Shown: piece after piece, positions 42,784-51,126 of the stretch
Numbering within the stretch: position 1 is the stretch's first letter
How the letters are laid out: each line of letters begins with the position of its first letter
Assembly: GCA_002293475.1 (NCBI GenBank)
Contig: DBDG01000070.1
Location: 66,734-130,733 of the forward strand
Source of the DNA: Lachnospiraceae bacterium UBA938
GTDB taxonomy: Bacteria > Bacillota > Clostridia > Lachnospirales > Lachnospiraceae
Length of the DNA: 64,000 nucleotides
Direction: 5' to 3'
Notes under the pieces: generated by a model
Told to the model about the DNA's origin: nothing
Databases searched by the model: none
Seen by the model: only the letters and a program-made list of their open reading frames with translations
Made by a program: the position numbers and the translations under genes

Positions 42784-43893
42784 TTATGAATATTTATTGA
42801 CTATCTGTTTCATTGCTTCCCACTTTTCTTCCATATCGGCCACCAGCGCAAACTGCGTTCTTGCCCGGTCGAGATTGTGATTCTCGCGGGCTGTATGAAA
42901 ATAAATATCCCCCTGCAGATAATCCATCAGAAAACGGATCCCGCACTCCAAGGTCATAAGTTTAGCGCCCACCGGCAGCATTTCTCTTTCTTCCGCTGTA
43001 AGGCTTTCCCGGCACCCTTCTATGTAACCTCGCGTATACATGTCAAACAGGGAAAGGGACAGCGATACCTTGGCAAGGTCCGTCTCGTCTTCTTTGGCCG
43101 TATTGGCGCCGAAGCGGATGGCATCGCCGTAATCAAAGAGGGAAAGCCCCGGCATAATGGTATCTAGGTCAATCACGCAAACGGCTTCTCCCGACTGATC
43201 ATCCAGCATGATATTATTCAGTTTGGTATCGTTATGCGTAACACAGAGCGGCAATCGGCCTTCTTCCAACATCCGGACCAAAGTGCCACATTCTTCTTCC
43301 CTTTTAAGCGCAAAAGCAATCTCTTCTTTTACCAGATGGGTACGGTTCCTGACATCTTCTGCCACCGCCTTTTTCAGATTGGCCATCCGCACCGGCGTAT
43401 TATGAAAATCCGGTATAGTCTCAGTCAGCCGGTCAGCCGGGTATGCGGCCAGCCGACGTTTAAATTCCCCGAAAGCCTTGCCGCTTTGGTACAAGTCCTC
43501 CGGACTGCGGGCCTGATCATAGGTAAGCGCGCCTTCAATAAAATAATAGCCCCGCCAGTAATTACCATCGCTGTCCAAGTAATAGTCCTTTCCGTCCTTT
43601 GCCTTGATGATATTCAGGGTTTCCCGGTCAGGGTCGCCCCCGGAAGCAATGATCTTTTCCCGCAGAAAAGCGGTTACGCCCGCAATATTCGCCATCAGGG
43701 ATACGGGATCTTTGAAGACATGATGATTTATTCTTTGCAGAATATACTGCCTTTCCACTTCACTGTCCTGGCAGACCAAACGGAAGGTATCATTAATATG
43801 GCCGCTTCCATACCGCTCCCAGCTTACTGCTATGCCTTTAAAAGATAGATTGCTGATAGCTTCTTCAATTTTTCCGCAATGTTCATTTCCCAT
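42784..43893 (-). CDS. Aminoglycoside-phosphotransferase-fold kinase, NahK-like
   Basis: 369 residues. The opening GSGHINDTFRLVCQD and YILQRINHHVFKDP match the N-acetylhexosamine 1-kinase group, and the catalytic loop VTHNDTKLNNIMLDD and VCVIDLDTIMPGLSLFDYGD are clear (Asp base and metal Asp). It probably phosphorylates an amino sugar such as GlcNAc or GalNAc, which would fit the chitinases further right, but the substrate is inferred. AGGAGG lies six bases before the ATG. Confidence 0.83.
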   Translation of the reverse strand: MGNEHCGKIEEAISNLSFKGIAVSWERYGSGHINDTFRLVCQDSEVERQYILQRINHHVFKDPVSLMANIAGVTAFLREKIIASGGDPDRETLNIIKAKDGKDYYLDSDGNYWRGYYFIEGALTYDQARSPEDLYQSGKAFGEFKRRLAAYPADRLTETIPDFHNTPVRMANLKKAVAEDVRNRTHLVKEEIAFALKREEECGTLVRMLEEGRLPLCVTHNDTKLNNIMLDDQSGEAVCVIDLDTIMPGLSLFDYGDAIRFGANTAKEDETDLAKVSLSLSLFDMYTRGYIEGCRESLTAEEREMLPVGAKLMTLECGIRFLMDYLQGDIYFHTARENHNLDRARTQFALVADMEEKWEAMKQIVNKYS

Positions 43894-43944
43894 AACGTTC
43901 CTCCTAAAAGTATTTAATTATTAGCTAGAAAATAGCCTTTATCT

Positions 43945-45804
43945 TTATTTTAAATCGTAGTCATCATCCGGCTTTATTTCAATATCATAATGCATTTTGT
44001 CGTCACCTACTTGGTAGGGATAGCGCATACCTTTCCTGACCGGCTTAGGAGGCAACGGAAGCGGATTTTTAATATATTTGACATTGGAAGAGGTATCATA
44101 GCGGGATTCCTCCGCTTTTTTCGCTTCTGTAAGCTTCTTCTCCTTCCTGACCTTTTTCTCCTTCCTGACCTTTTTCTCCTTCCTCTCCTTCCTGACCTTC
44201 TTGGCCTTGCCCACATCAGCCGGATCGGAACTGGCTGGAACCGTATCTATCTTATCTATCTTATCTATCTTATCTGCCGTATTGGCTGTATCTGCTGTAT
44301 CTGCCGGATCCGCCTTATCAATCTTTTCAAATAAGCTTGCTTTTTCCACCTCCTGGTCTTGCGGTATAATCCCGCTACTTTTTTGACCGGCCACAACTTG
44401 TTCACGGACAGCTGCCTCCGGTTCCGCCGTGGCATCCGGTATTGCCAGTTGTTCGAATACGGTCTGCTTTCTGACTAACTTTGCTTGTATTGCCTCTGCC
44501 TTTTCTAGGTCGTCCGGCTTCGCAGGGATATTTTTCCCCTTGGCCGGTTTCTCATGAACAGTCATACCGGCAATTAGCATCTTCTGCAGTCCCAAGCCGG
44601 CCAGAATAGCCCAGATCAAGGTGATCCACATCCGGTAATCCAATAGTTCGACACCAAGAACGGGAAGCATTATGCCTAGCAGCAGCATGGTAAAAATCCA
44701 TATCGAGGCTGACTGTCCCTCTGTCATCCAAAAAGACACGGACAGACACAACGCAAACATAATAATGATAGCCAGCATCAGAAGATGCTCTTCCGGCAGG
44801 ACTGCCGCCGACGGGATTGAAATCGTGTGGCGGAAACACCACCGGCTCATGCTGTCAAGTAAAGCCACCTGTTGTTCCAATGATTCCCTGATTATCATCA
44901 CAAACCATCCGAGACCGGAACCGACGGCTACAATGGCCGTTCTGCTAAATAAAAACCGCGGCTTCTGCCGGCGCCCCGCAAAGGATATAAAGTAAATTCC
45001 GATCGGCAGCAACAAAAAACCCAGCAAATCATAGTAAATCAACATGCCGCATAAAAGGCCTGATATCACAATAAAGACGTGCAGAATGACCCCCGACAAA
45101 CCATCTCCCGTAGCTGCCAGATGATATAAAAAGGCCAAGAACAGCAGCATCATGCTCCATAAGAGCATATATATCACTTCCGGCCGCAACGATGATGCCG
45201 CTTCTATCCAACGGGAAGAAACTGCAACCAAGAGCACTGTCGAATAAGCAGCTATCCGGCCGCATAATATCCGGATGGCTGAATAAAGAATTATCACGGT
45301 AATAAACTGTACCGCCAACTGTAAATAGATGATAATGCTTTCTTTATTACCTAAAAAAGAAAAAATCAGCGAAAGCAGATCCGTGTATAACGCCGAGGTA
45401 TCCGTTAAGGTTTCCCGGCCGCCGCCGCTCTGTATAAGAGCACTCTGTAATAAAGCCCGGTCACCGGTTAACTGCGGAAGGCCTCCCCAAAAGCGTGATG
45501 CAAACAGGCCGCCCGTCATAAGCCAGAACAGTATCTCAACCAGGTTTTTAAAAACTCTCCCCGGCTTTCTCTTAGCAAACATCCGGCCGGCCAGATAAAC
45601 CAGCAGGCCGCCGATCGCCATAATCAGAAGGACAAGACCTCCCAACATACCCTGCTTAAGTGTCGTATCGACAACAGCAAAATAGCCGCCCGTCTGCCCC
45701 ACAGCACATACTATAAAATAAATCACATATATGGTAAAAAAGAGCCACCACATATGCTTTATCGGCCATTTCTTGGTCTTTTCATCCATTATCCCATCTG
45801 CCAA
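43945..45804 (-). CDS. GT-C-like multi-pass membrane protein with repeat-rich cytosolic tail
   Basis: 619 residues. About 12 hydrophobic helices (residues 15-400), with a first external loop WGGLPQLTGDRALLQSAL that resembles the acidic loop of GT-C (PMT-type) glycosyltransferases. The last 200 residues are charged and repetitive: TADTANTADKIDKIDKID and KVRKEKKVRKEKK blocks. No defined GT-C catalytic motif can be proven. GAAGGG lies seven bases upstream of the ATG at 45804. It probably works on envelope glycans; function unknown. Confidence 0.65.
   Translation of the reverse strand: MADGIMDEKTKKWPIKHMWWLFFTIYVIYFIVCAVGQTGGYFAVVDTTLKQGMLGGLVLLIMAIGGLLVYLAGRMFAKRKPGRVFKNLVEILFWLMTGGLFASRFWGGLPQLTGDRALLQSALIQSGGGRETLTDTSALYTDLLSLIFSFLGNKESIIIYLQLAVQFITVIILYSAIRILCGRIAAYSTVLLVAVSSRWIEAASSLRPEVIYMLLWSMMLLFLAFLYHLAATGDGLSGVILHVFIVISGLLCGMLIYYDLLGFLLLPIGIYFISFAGRRQKPRFLFSRTAIVAVGSGLGWFVMIIRESLEQQVALLDSMSRWCFRHTISIPSAAVLPEEHLLMLAIIIMFALCLSVSFWMTEGQSASIWIFTMLLLGIMLPVLGVELLDYRMWITLIWAILAGLGLQKMLIAGMTVHEKPAKGKNIPAKPDDLEKAEAIQAKLVRKQTVFEQLAIPDATAEPEAAVREQVVAGQKSSGIIPQDQEVEKASLFEKIDKADPADTADTANTADKIDKIDKIDTVPASSDPADVGKAKKVRKERKEKKVRKEKKVRKEKKLTEAKKAEESRYDTSSNVKYIKNPLPLPPKPVRKGMRYPYQVGDDKMHYDIEIKPDDDYDLK
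44136..44200. repeat. 18-bp tandem repeat in coding sequence
   Basis: The unit TTCTCCTTCCTGACCTTT occurs about three times with a shortened last copy. It encodes the KVRKEK repeats of the membrane protein tail. The period is a multiple of three, so the frame is kept. Confidence 0.8.
44243..44276. repeat. 9-bp tandem repeat in coding sequence
   Basis: TATCTATCT repeats nearly perfectly three to four times and encodes IDKIDKID. Followed by imperfect GTATCTGCT units encoding TADTAN. Likely to vary in number between strains without frameshift. Confidence 0.75.
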
Positions 45805-45862
45805 CCCTTCTGTTATCTACATGGTATATACCATAGTATCGGTATTTCAAAAAACAGATTCG

Positions 45863-47134
45863 CTAAATAAGCGATAAAGCCTCCTCCAGATCAGCTATAA
45901 TATCATCTATATGCTCAATCCCTACTGAAAAACGGATCATATCCGGCGCGACGCCGGCTTCCTTCAGCTGCTCTTCATTCATCTGCCGATGGGTGTGGCT
46001 GGCCGGATGAAGCACACAGGTCCTAGCATCCGCAACATGGGTTACAATCGCCGCCAGCTTTAAGTGCTTCATCATTTCTTCCGCCCCGTCCCGGCCGGAT
46101 CTTAAACCGAACGAAATGACGCCGCAGGTTCCTTTAGGCATGTACTTCTGCGCAAGGGCATAATAACGGTTGCCCGGAAGACCGGGATAATTCACCCAGG
46201 CCACCTTGTCATGTTTCTCCAGATACTCAGCGACGGCCTGAGCATTGGCACAATGACGCTCCATCCGAAGATGCAAGGTCTCTAGGCCGACATTCAGCAA
46301 AAAAGCATTCTGGGGCGACTGCGCCGAACCCAGATCGCGCATCAGCTGCACCGTAGCCTTGGTTATATAGGCACCCTTGCCGAACTTTTCGGTATAGATA
46401 ACGCCGTGATAGGTCTCATCCGGGGTACAGAGCCCCGGAAACTTATCCGGGTATAACCCGAAATCAAAATTACCGGAATCGACTATGGCTCCGCCGAGAC
46501 TCATAGCATGCCCATCCATGTATTTAGTAGTAGAATGGGTCACGATATCTGCCCCCCACAAAAAGGGATTGCAGTTAACCGGGGTCGCAAAGGTATTATC
46601 AATAATCAGCGGCACATGATGGGCGTGAGCCGCCTTGGCGAATTTTTCAATATCGAGAACTACTAGGGCCGGATTGGCGATCGTCTCAGCCAGAACACAC
46701 TTGGTATTGTCCTGAAACGCCCCGCACAGTTCTTCATAAGACGCCTCCGGATCCACTACCGTACAGGATATCCCCATTTTCTTCATTGTCACCGTGACCA
46801 GGTTAAACGTCCCCCCGTACACTGTACTCGACATCACGACATGGTCACCGGCCTCACAGATATTAAAAACAGCATAATAATTAGCTGCCTGTCCAGAAGC
46901 CGTCAGCATCGCCGCCACCCCGCCTTCCAGCTCGCAGATCTTCTGTGCCACGGTATCGTTAGTGGGATTCTGCAGCCTGGTATAAAAATATCCGGAAGCC
47001 TCCAGCGCAAACAGCTTTCCCATATCCTCAGAGCTGGAATACTTAAACGTCGTGCTCTGATAGATAGGCAGCACCCGCGGCTCCCCGTTTCCCGGCTGCC
47101 ATCCCCCTTGTATGCATATCGTTTCCTTCTTCAT
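45863..47134 (-). CDS. metY: O-acetylhomoserine aminocarboxypropyltransferase (O-acetylhomoserine sulfhydrylase)
   Basis: 423 residues. PLP enzyme making homocysteine from O-acetylhomoserine and sulfide. The N-terminal CIQGGWQPGNGEPRVLPIYQSTTF, the PLP lysine in VTHSTTKYMDGH and the C-terminal HVADARTCVLHPASHTHRQM with SVGIEHIDDI are diagnostic of the MetY subgroup. The upstream gap to yebC is only 61 bases and holds no SAM riboswitch or T-box that I can see. Confidence 0.95.
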   Translation of the reverse strand: MKKETICIQGGWQPGNGEPRVLPIYQSTTFKYSSSEDMGKLFALEASGYFYTRLQNPTNDTVAQKICELEGGVAAMLTASGQAANYYAVFNICEAGDHVVMSSTVYGGTFNLVTVTMKKMGISCTVVDPEASYEELCGAFQDNTKCVLAETIANPALVVLDIEKFAKAAHAHHVPLIIDNTFATPVNCNPFLWGADIVTHSTTKYMDGHAMSLGGAIVDSGNFDFGLYPDKFPGLCTPDETYHGVIYTEKFGKGAYITKATVQLMRDLGSAQSPQNAFLLNVGLETLHLRMERHCANAQAVAEYLEKHDKVAWVNYPGLPGNRYYALAQKYMPKGTCGVISFGLRSGRDGAEEMMKHLKLAAIVTHVADARTCVLHPASHTHRQMNEEQLKEAGVAPDMIRFSVGIEHIDDIIADLEEALSLI

Positions 47135-47195
47135 ACTTTTCTCCTATCTTATGCCATTTATTTTGTAAAATATCTTACTGCTTCTTCTCGACCTA

Positions 47196-47924
47196 TTATT
47201 CGTCCCAGTTATGATATACCGCCTGCACGTCATCGTCTGCATCCAGCAGGTCAAGAATCTTGTTCAGATTCTTAACCGCCGCTTCTTCCGTCAGCTCCAC
47301 ATAATTCTGCGGTATCATGGTAACTTCTGCTGAGGCAAAGACAATCCCGTCCGCTGTCAGGGCTTTATGTACTTCATCAAAGGCTTCCGGGTCGGCAAGG
47401 ATCTCATAGCAGTCCTCTTCTTCCGCGAAATCCTCGGCTCCGGCATCCAAGGCCAGCATCATCAGGTCATCCGCTGACAGGCTACATTCTTCCTTGTCGA
47501 CTATAAGCTGTCCCTTTTTATCAAACATAAAGGAAACGCACCCCGGTGTCCCGACATTGCCATTCCCTTTTGAAAACGCGTTCTTCACATTAGCCGCCGT
47601 GCGGTTCTGGTTGTCGGTCAGGGCGTCCACGATAATGGCAATTCCGTTCGGTCCGTAGCCTTCATAGGTGATCACTTTATAATTAACGTTATTGATATCC
47701 CCAGCCGCCTTCTTGATGCCTCTGTCAATCGTATCGTTGGGAACATTATTGGCCTTGGCCTTGGCGATTACTTGCGCCAATCTGCTGTTATTCTGCGGGT
47801 CTGGCCCGCCCTCTTTAACGGCAACCGCGATTTCCCTGCCGATAATGGTAAATATTTTTCCCTTTGCCGCATCATTTCTTTCTTTCTTATGCTTGATGTT
47901 GGCAAACTTTGAATGACCTGACAT
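47196..47924 (-). CDS. yebC: YebC/PmpR-family protein
   Basis: 242 residues. The N-terminus MSGHSKFANIKHKKE is unmistakable, and GYGPNGIAIIVDALTDN and CVSFMFDKKG follow. Family members bind DNA or ribosomes; recent work treats many as translation factors for difficult peptide motifs. The start at 47924 has GGAGG eight bases upstream. It follows the CNNM/CBS gene by 19 bases. Confidence 0.96.
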   Translation of the reverse strand: MSGHSKFANIKHKKERNDAAKGKIFTIIGREIAVAVKEGGPDPQNNSRLAQVIAKAKANNVPNDTIDRGIKKAAGDINNVNYKVITYEGYGPNGIAIIVDALTDNQNRTAANVKNAFSKGNGNVGTPGCVSFMFDKKGQLIVDKEECSLSADDLMMLALDAGAEDFAEEEDCYEILADPEAFDEVHKALTADGIVFASAEVTMIPQNYVELTEEAAVKNLNKILDLLDADDDVQAVYHNWDE

Positions 47925-47943
47925 ATTATATCCTCCGTTTATA

Positions 47944-49254
47944 TCATTGCGCATGCGCCGTCCGGCTGCACTTAACGCTGGTTATCATTTTATTTTCCAC
48001 GGTTAATATCTTAAAATTATACCCGTCGACATCGATGTCAAATACTTCGTCTTCATCAGGTATCTTATCCATCCGGGAAATCAGGAACCCGTTGAGGGTC
48101 TCAAATTCTTCTTCATGGAATGAGATCCCGAACCATTCTTCCAGTTCCTCCAAGGGAGTTTTGCCCTCGATAATGTATTCGTTCTGATTTTCGGTTTTTT
48201 CGATGTAGTCTTCATCCTCGTCGTATTCGTCCATGATATTTCCGACTATTTCTTCAAGAATATCCTCCATGGCAATCAAGCCGACCGTCTGTCCATACTC
48301 ATCGATCACGATCACCATCTGAGTCTTGGCCTGCTGCATGTACTGAAACAGGCCGCCTATTTTCTTGGTTTCCGGTATGAATACGGCCTCTCTTACCGGC
48401 CCGTTGATTTCGTCAATTGGCTTGTCCCGCAGCTCTTCACTGGCATAGGCCCGCATGGCATCACGCAGATGCAGGATGCCGACGATAAAATCAATATTGT
48501 CCTCATACACCGGAAAACGGCTTTTGCTCTGGCTCAGCATATATTCTACGGCTTCGGACAAAGTCATCCGTTTATCGATGGCTAGGATGTTTTTTCGCTG
48601 GGTCATAATATCCTTGGCCACCTTATCGCCAAATTCAATAATATTCGTGATCATCTCCGCTTCCGTATCCAACAGGATGCCCTGTTCATGGCCTTCGTTG
48701 ACCATGGAGATGATCCCTTCTTCGGTGACATCTTCGGTCTCCCTGTCTGTCCGAATCCCGGCAATCCATAATATCCCTTTGGCGGTAAGCCCCACCAGAC
48801 CGGTCAGCGGGCGCAGGATCAGCATCAGGACAGACACTGTGTTGACTCCGGCCAATGCCCACTTCTCTGGATTCTTGGCCGCCAGTTTCCGGGGAATCAG
48901 CATCCCGAACGTCAGCAGGATATACATCATCCCCGCCGTCGCGATAACGACCGGGATGACCGGCAAAGGCGCCGGTGTAAACCGGCGGGTAAAACTTATC
49001 ATCTGTATCAGGAAAAAGCCGCCCATGATCAACTGTATCAGCGTAATAATCAGCTGGAATGTATTGTTGTAAATCTGCGGTCTTAGCAGGATATCCCGTA
49101 AGCGACGGGCTTTCTTATCTCCTTCTTCACATTTTTCCGATATCTCTTTAAAACTTAGGCCGTTCAGGCCGGAATCAAAGCCAAACAAAAATGATTCCAA
49201 CAATAAAAGTCCCCCAAAAAACACGTAACTGACCGTGACACCACCGTCATCCAT
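47944..49254 (-). CDS. CNNM/CorC-type hemolysin-family membrane protein with CBS pair
   Basis: About 436 residues. Three to four helices of the DUF21/CNNM domain (about 1-170) precede two CBS domains (MTQRKNILAIDKRMTLSEAVEYML and FVIPETKK..QTVGLIAMEDILEEIVGNIMDE in part) and a C-terminal CorC_HlyC domain (FETLNGFLISRMDKIPDEDE). Related proteins move Mg2+ or Co2+. Start uncertain between 49254 and 49257; GGGAG spacing favours 49254. It reads into yebC. Confidence 0.88.
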   Translation of the reverse strand: MDDGGVTVSYVFFGGLLLLESFLFGFDSGLNGLSFKEISEKCEEGDKKARRLRDILLRPQIYNNTFQLIITLIQLIMGGFFLIQMISFTRRFTPAPLPVIPVVIATAGMMYILLTFGMLIPRKLAAKNPEKWALAGVNTVSVLMLILRPLTGLVGLTAKGILWIAGIRTDRETEDVTEEGIISMVNEGHEQGILLDTEAEMITNIIEFGDKVAKDIMTQRKNILAIDKRMTLSEAVEYMLSQSKSRFPVYEDNIDFIVGILHLRDAMRAYASEELRDKPIDEINGPVREAVFIPETKKIGGLFQYMQQAKTQMVIVIDEYGQTVGLIAMEDILEEIVGNIMDEYDEDEDYIEKTENQNEYIIEGKTPLEELEEWFGISFHEEEFETLNGFLISRMDKIPDEDEVFDIDVDGYNFKILTVENKMITSVKCSRTAHAQ

Positions 49255-49322
49255 CATTGCTCCCATCCGCACGCTTAATGCTACTTCCCAGCTTTACTGC
49301 GTTTTAACACATAAACTATATC

Positions 49323-49346
49323 ATCTTGGCGGTATTCCGTCAAGAT
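49323..49346. terminator. Stem-loop downstream of the mazF-type gene
   Basis: ATCTTG-G-CGG (49323-49332) pairs with CCG-T-CAAGAT (49337-49346) around TATT, with one G-U pair. No proper T-run follows on either strand, so it may be a transcript-stabilising hairpin rather than a terminator. The rest of 49255-49438 shows nothing recognisable. Confidence 0.4.
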
Positions 49347-49438
49347 TTCCCAGACAATTCCCCGTCATTGTAAAGCGTCGTGGTTACCGATATCAAATAG
49401 GCTGGAAATTTTATGAGCTTGCACAATTCCATATTTCT

Positions 49439-49786
49439 CTATGTATTGAGCTCAAGGCTGATCAGCAATCCTCTATTTACTTTTTCCATGATATCACTGT
49501 CAAGGTGACATACTTTATCTTTCAGCCGTTTCTTATCGATGGTCCGTAGCTGTTCCAGTAAAATAACCGAGTCCTTAACCATTTCATTCTGCCTGGCATT
49601 TAATTCTATGTGAGTGGGCAGTTTCGCCTTATTCATTTTTGATGTAATGGCCGCGCAGATGACGGTCGGACTATGTTTATTCCCCACATCATTCTGGATA
49701 ATCAGTACCGGCCTGATCCCGCCTTGTTCCGAGCCGACTACCGGCCTTAAATCTGCATAAAATATATCTCCACGTCTCATTTCCAC
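49439..49786 (-). CDS. MazF/NdoA (PemK-like) mRNA interferase toxin
   Basis: About 115 residues. RRGDIFYADLRPVVGSEQGG, then RPVLIIQNDVGNKHSPTVI and PTHIELN are the conserved NdoA/MazF sequence; the RP..IIQN and EL segments form the RNA cleft. It cleaves mRNA at short motifs. The start is uncertain: GTG 49786 gives the best match to Bacillus NdoA and a usable AAGG spacing; ATG 49810 and ATG 49780 are alternatives. It lies right after alr as in Bacillus, but the antitoxin gene that normally separates them is absent. Confidence 0.9.
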   Translation of the reverse strand: MEMRRGDIFYADLRPVVGSEQGGIRPVLIIQNDVGNKHSPTVICAAITSKMNKAKLPTHIELNARQNEMVKDSVILLEQLRTIDKKRLKDKVCHLDSDIMEKVNRGLLISLELNT

Positions 49787-49890
49787 ATGTTTCACACACC
49801 CTTCATTCAATTCTGTTTACATAAATACGTAGCTATGTAGCTTTTATAGTATAACCGCATTGTCCGAAGGTATTCAAACGGCGCACTTAA

Positions 49891-51126
49891 TTACTGAAAA
49901 TCCCGGTAATAATCCTTAATGGATATGAGTACACCTCCCTTTGTATATATTCTTGGTATTCTTTTACCCAGATCACAGACCAATTCATAATGGAATCGGC
50001 CTGACAGCCTACTGAGCTCTTCGACGGTGATACGGCTGTCTTTGTCGGCACCGATCAAGGTAACTGTCTCCCCCTCCCTGACATCGGGTATGCCGGTCAC
50101 GTCTATCATAAACTGGTCCATACAGATCCGGCCCAGAATCGGAGCCTTCTGTCCTTTGACAAGCACATATCCTTTATTGGACAGCCCCCTGGGGTATCCG
50201 TCTCCATAACCGACCGGTACCGTTGCAATCCTAGTTTTCTGTTTTGTTACAAAAGTTCCGCCATAGCTGACCGGAACCCCGGCTTCTACGTCTCTGACCA
50301 ATACGGCCTTGCTTCGGAAGGACAGGACCGGCAGCAGCGGCACGGCGTCACGCTCCACCTCGTCGGAAGGCCATATGCCATAAAGAGCTATTCCGGCCCT
50401 GACGGCATCCATATTGGCTTCTTTCATATCAATAATCCCTGCGCTGTTGGCGCAATGCTTCACCGGAATCCGATAATGCAGCCGGGATTCTACCTTGTCA
50501 ACAAATTCCGTGAACTGGCGGAAGCATTGCCTGACATCGGTCTTATCTGCTTCGTCAGCCCTGGCAAAATGGGTAAATATCCCTTTCAGCTCAATGTTCG
50601 GGGATTCAAGCACCTTTTGAACATATGAAAGGCCGCTCTCATCGGGAAGGATGCCCAGCCTGGTCATGCCGGTATCCACCTTGATATGTACGCCGGCAGA
50701 CATACCCAGCACGGCGGCACACTGATCCAGCTGGCCAATGCTATCCTCCCGGAACACCGCTATCTCTATCTGCTCTTCGATCAATTGCCGGTAGGCATAA
50801 GGGAAGGTATATCCCATGACCAGCAGCGGTTTCCGGATACCGCTGTTTCTTAAGATAAAAGCTTCTTCTGCCGTGGCAACCGCAAATCCCCGTATACAGT
50901 CAATATCCGCCAGTTCCCGCCCGATCGGGACAGCCCCGTGTCCGTAACCGTCAGCTTTAATTACCGCCATGATATCGGTTCCTGGCTCCATATTGTTCTT
51001 CATATTCAAGACGTTCTGGCGCACCGCCGTCAGGTCCACCTCAATATAGCCCCTCTGGTAATTTAGCGGATGGCCTTGCTGCTCATATTCTCCTGAACGG
51101 TGCCGGCCATGTACGTTTCCTGTCAT
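49891..51126 (-). CDS. alr: Alanine racemase
   Basis: 411 residues. PLP enzyme supplying D-alanine to peptidoglycan. The PLP lysine is in IMAVIKADGYGHGA, the C-terminal catalytic Tyr region in VSYGGTFVTKQKT and PVGYGDGYPRG, and the ending LGKRIPRIY is typical. GGAGGGAG lies just upstream. Its ATG overlaps the stop of nnr (ATGA). Confidence 0.96.
   Translation of the reverse strand: MTGNVHGRHRSGEYEQQGHPLNYQRGYIEVDLTAVRQNVLNMKNNMEPGTDIMAVIKADGYGHGAVPIGRELADIDCIRGFAVATAEEAFILRNSGIRKPLLVMGYTFPYAYRQLIEEQIEIAVFREDSIGQLDQCAAVLGMSAGVHIKVDTGMTRLGILPDESGLSYVQKVLESPNIELKGIFTHFARADEADKTDVRQCFRQFTEFVDKVESRLHYRIPVKHCANSAGIIDMKEANMDAVRAGIALYGIWPSDEVERDAVPLLPVLSFRSKAVLVRDVEAGVPVSYGGTFVTKQKTRIATVPVGYGDGYPRGLSNKGYVLVKGQKAPILGRICMDQFMIDVTGIPDVREGETVTLIGADKDSRITVEELSRLSGRFHYELVCDLGKRIPRIYTKGGVLISIKDYYRDFQ

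Noticed and set aside
44136..44276. CRISPR-like or non-coding repeat array
   Set aside because: The units are short, contiguous, without spacers and in frame with a long membrane-protein gene.
45821..45834. Palindrome ATGGTATATACCAT after metY
   Set aside because: Short, AT-rich and without a T-run; could arise by chance and has no clear partner gene.
47135..47195. SAM riboswitch or T-box before metY
   Set aside because: The gap to yebC is only 61 bases and shows no conserved core or multi-helix fold.
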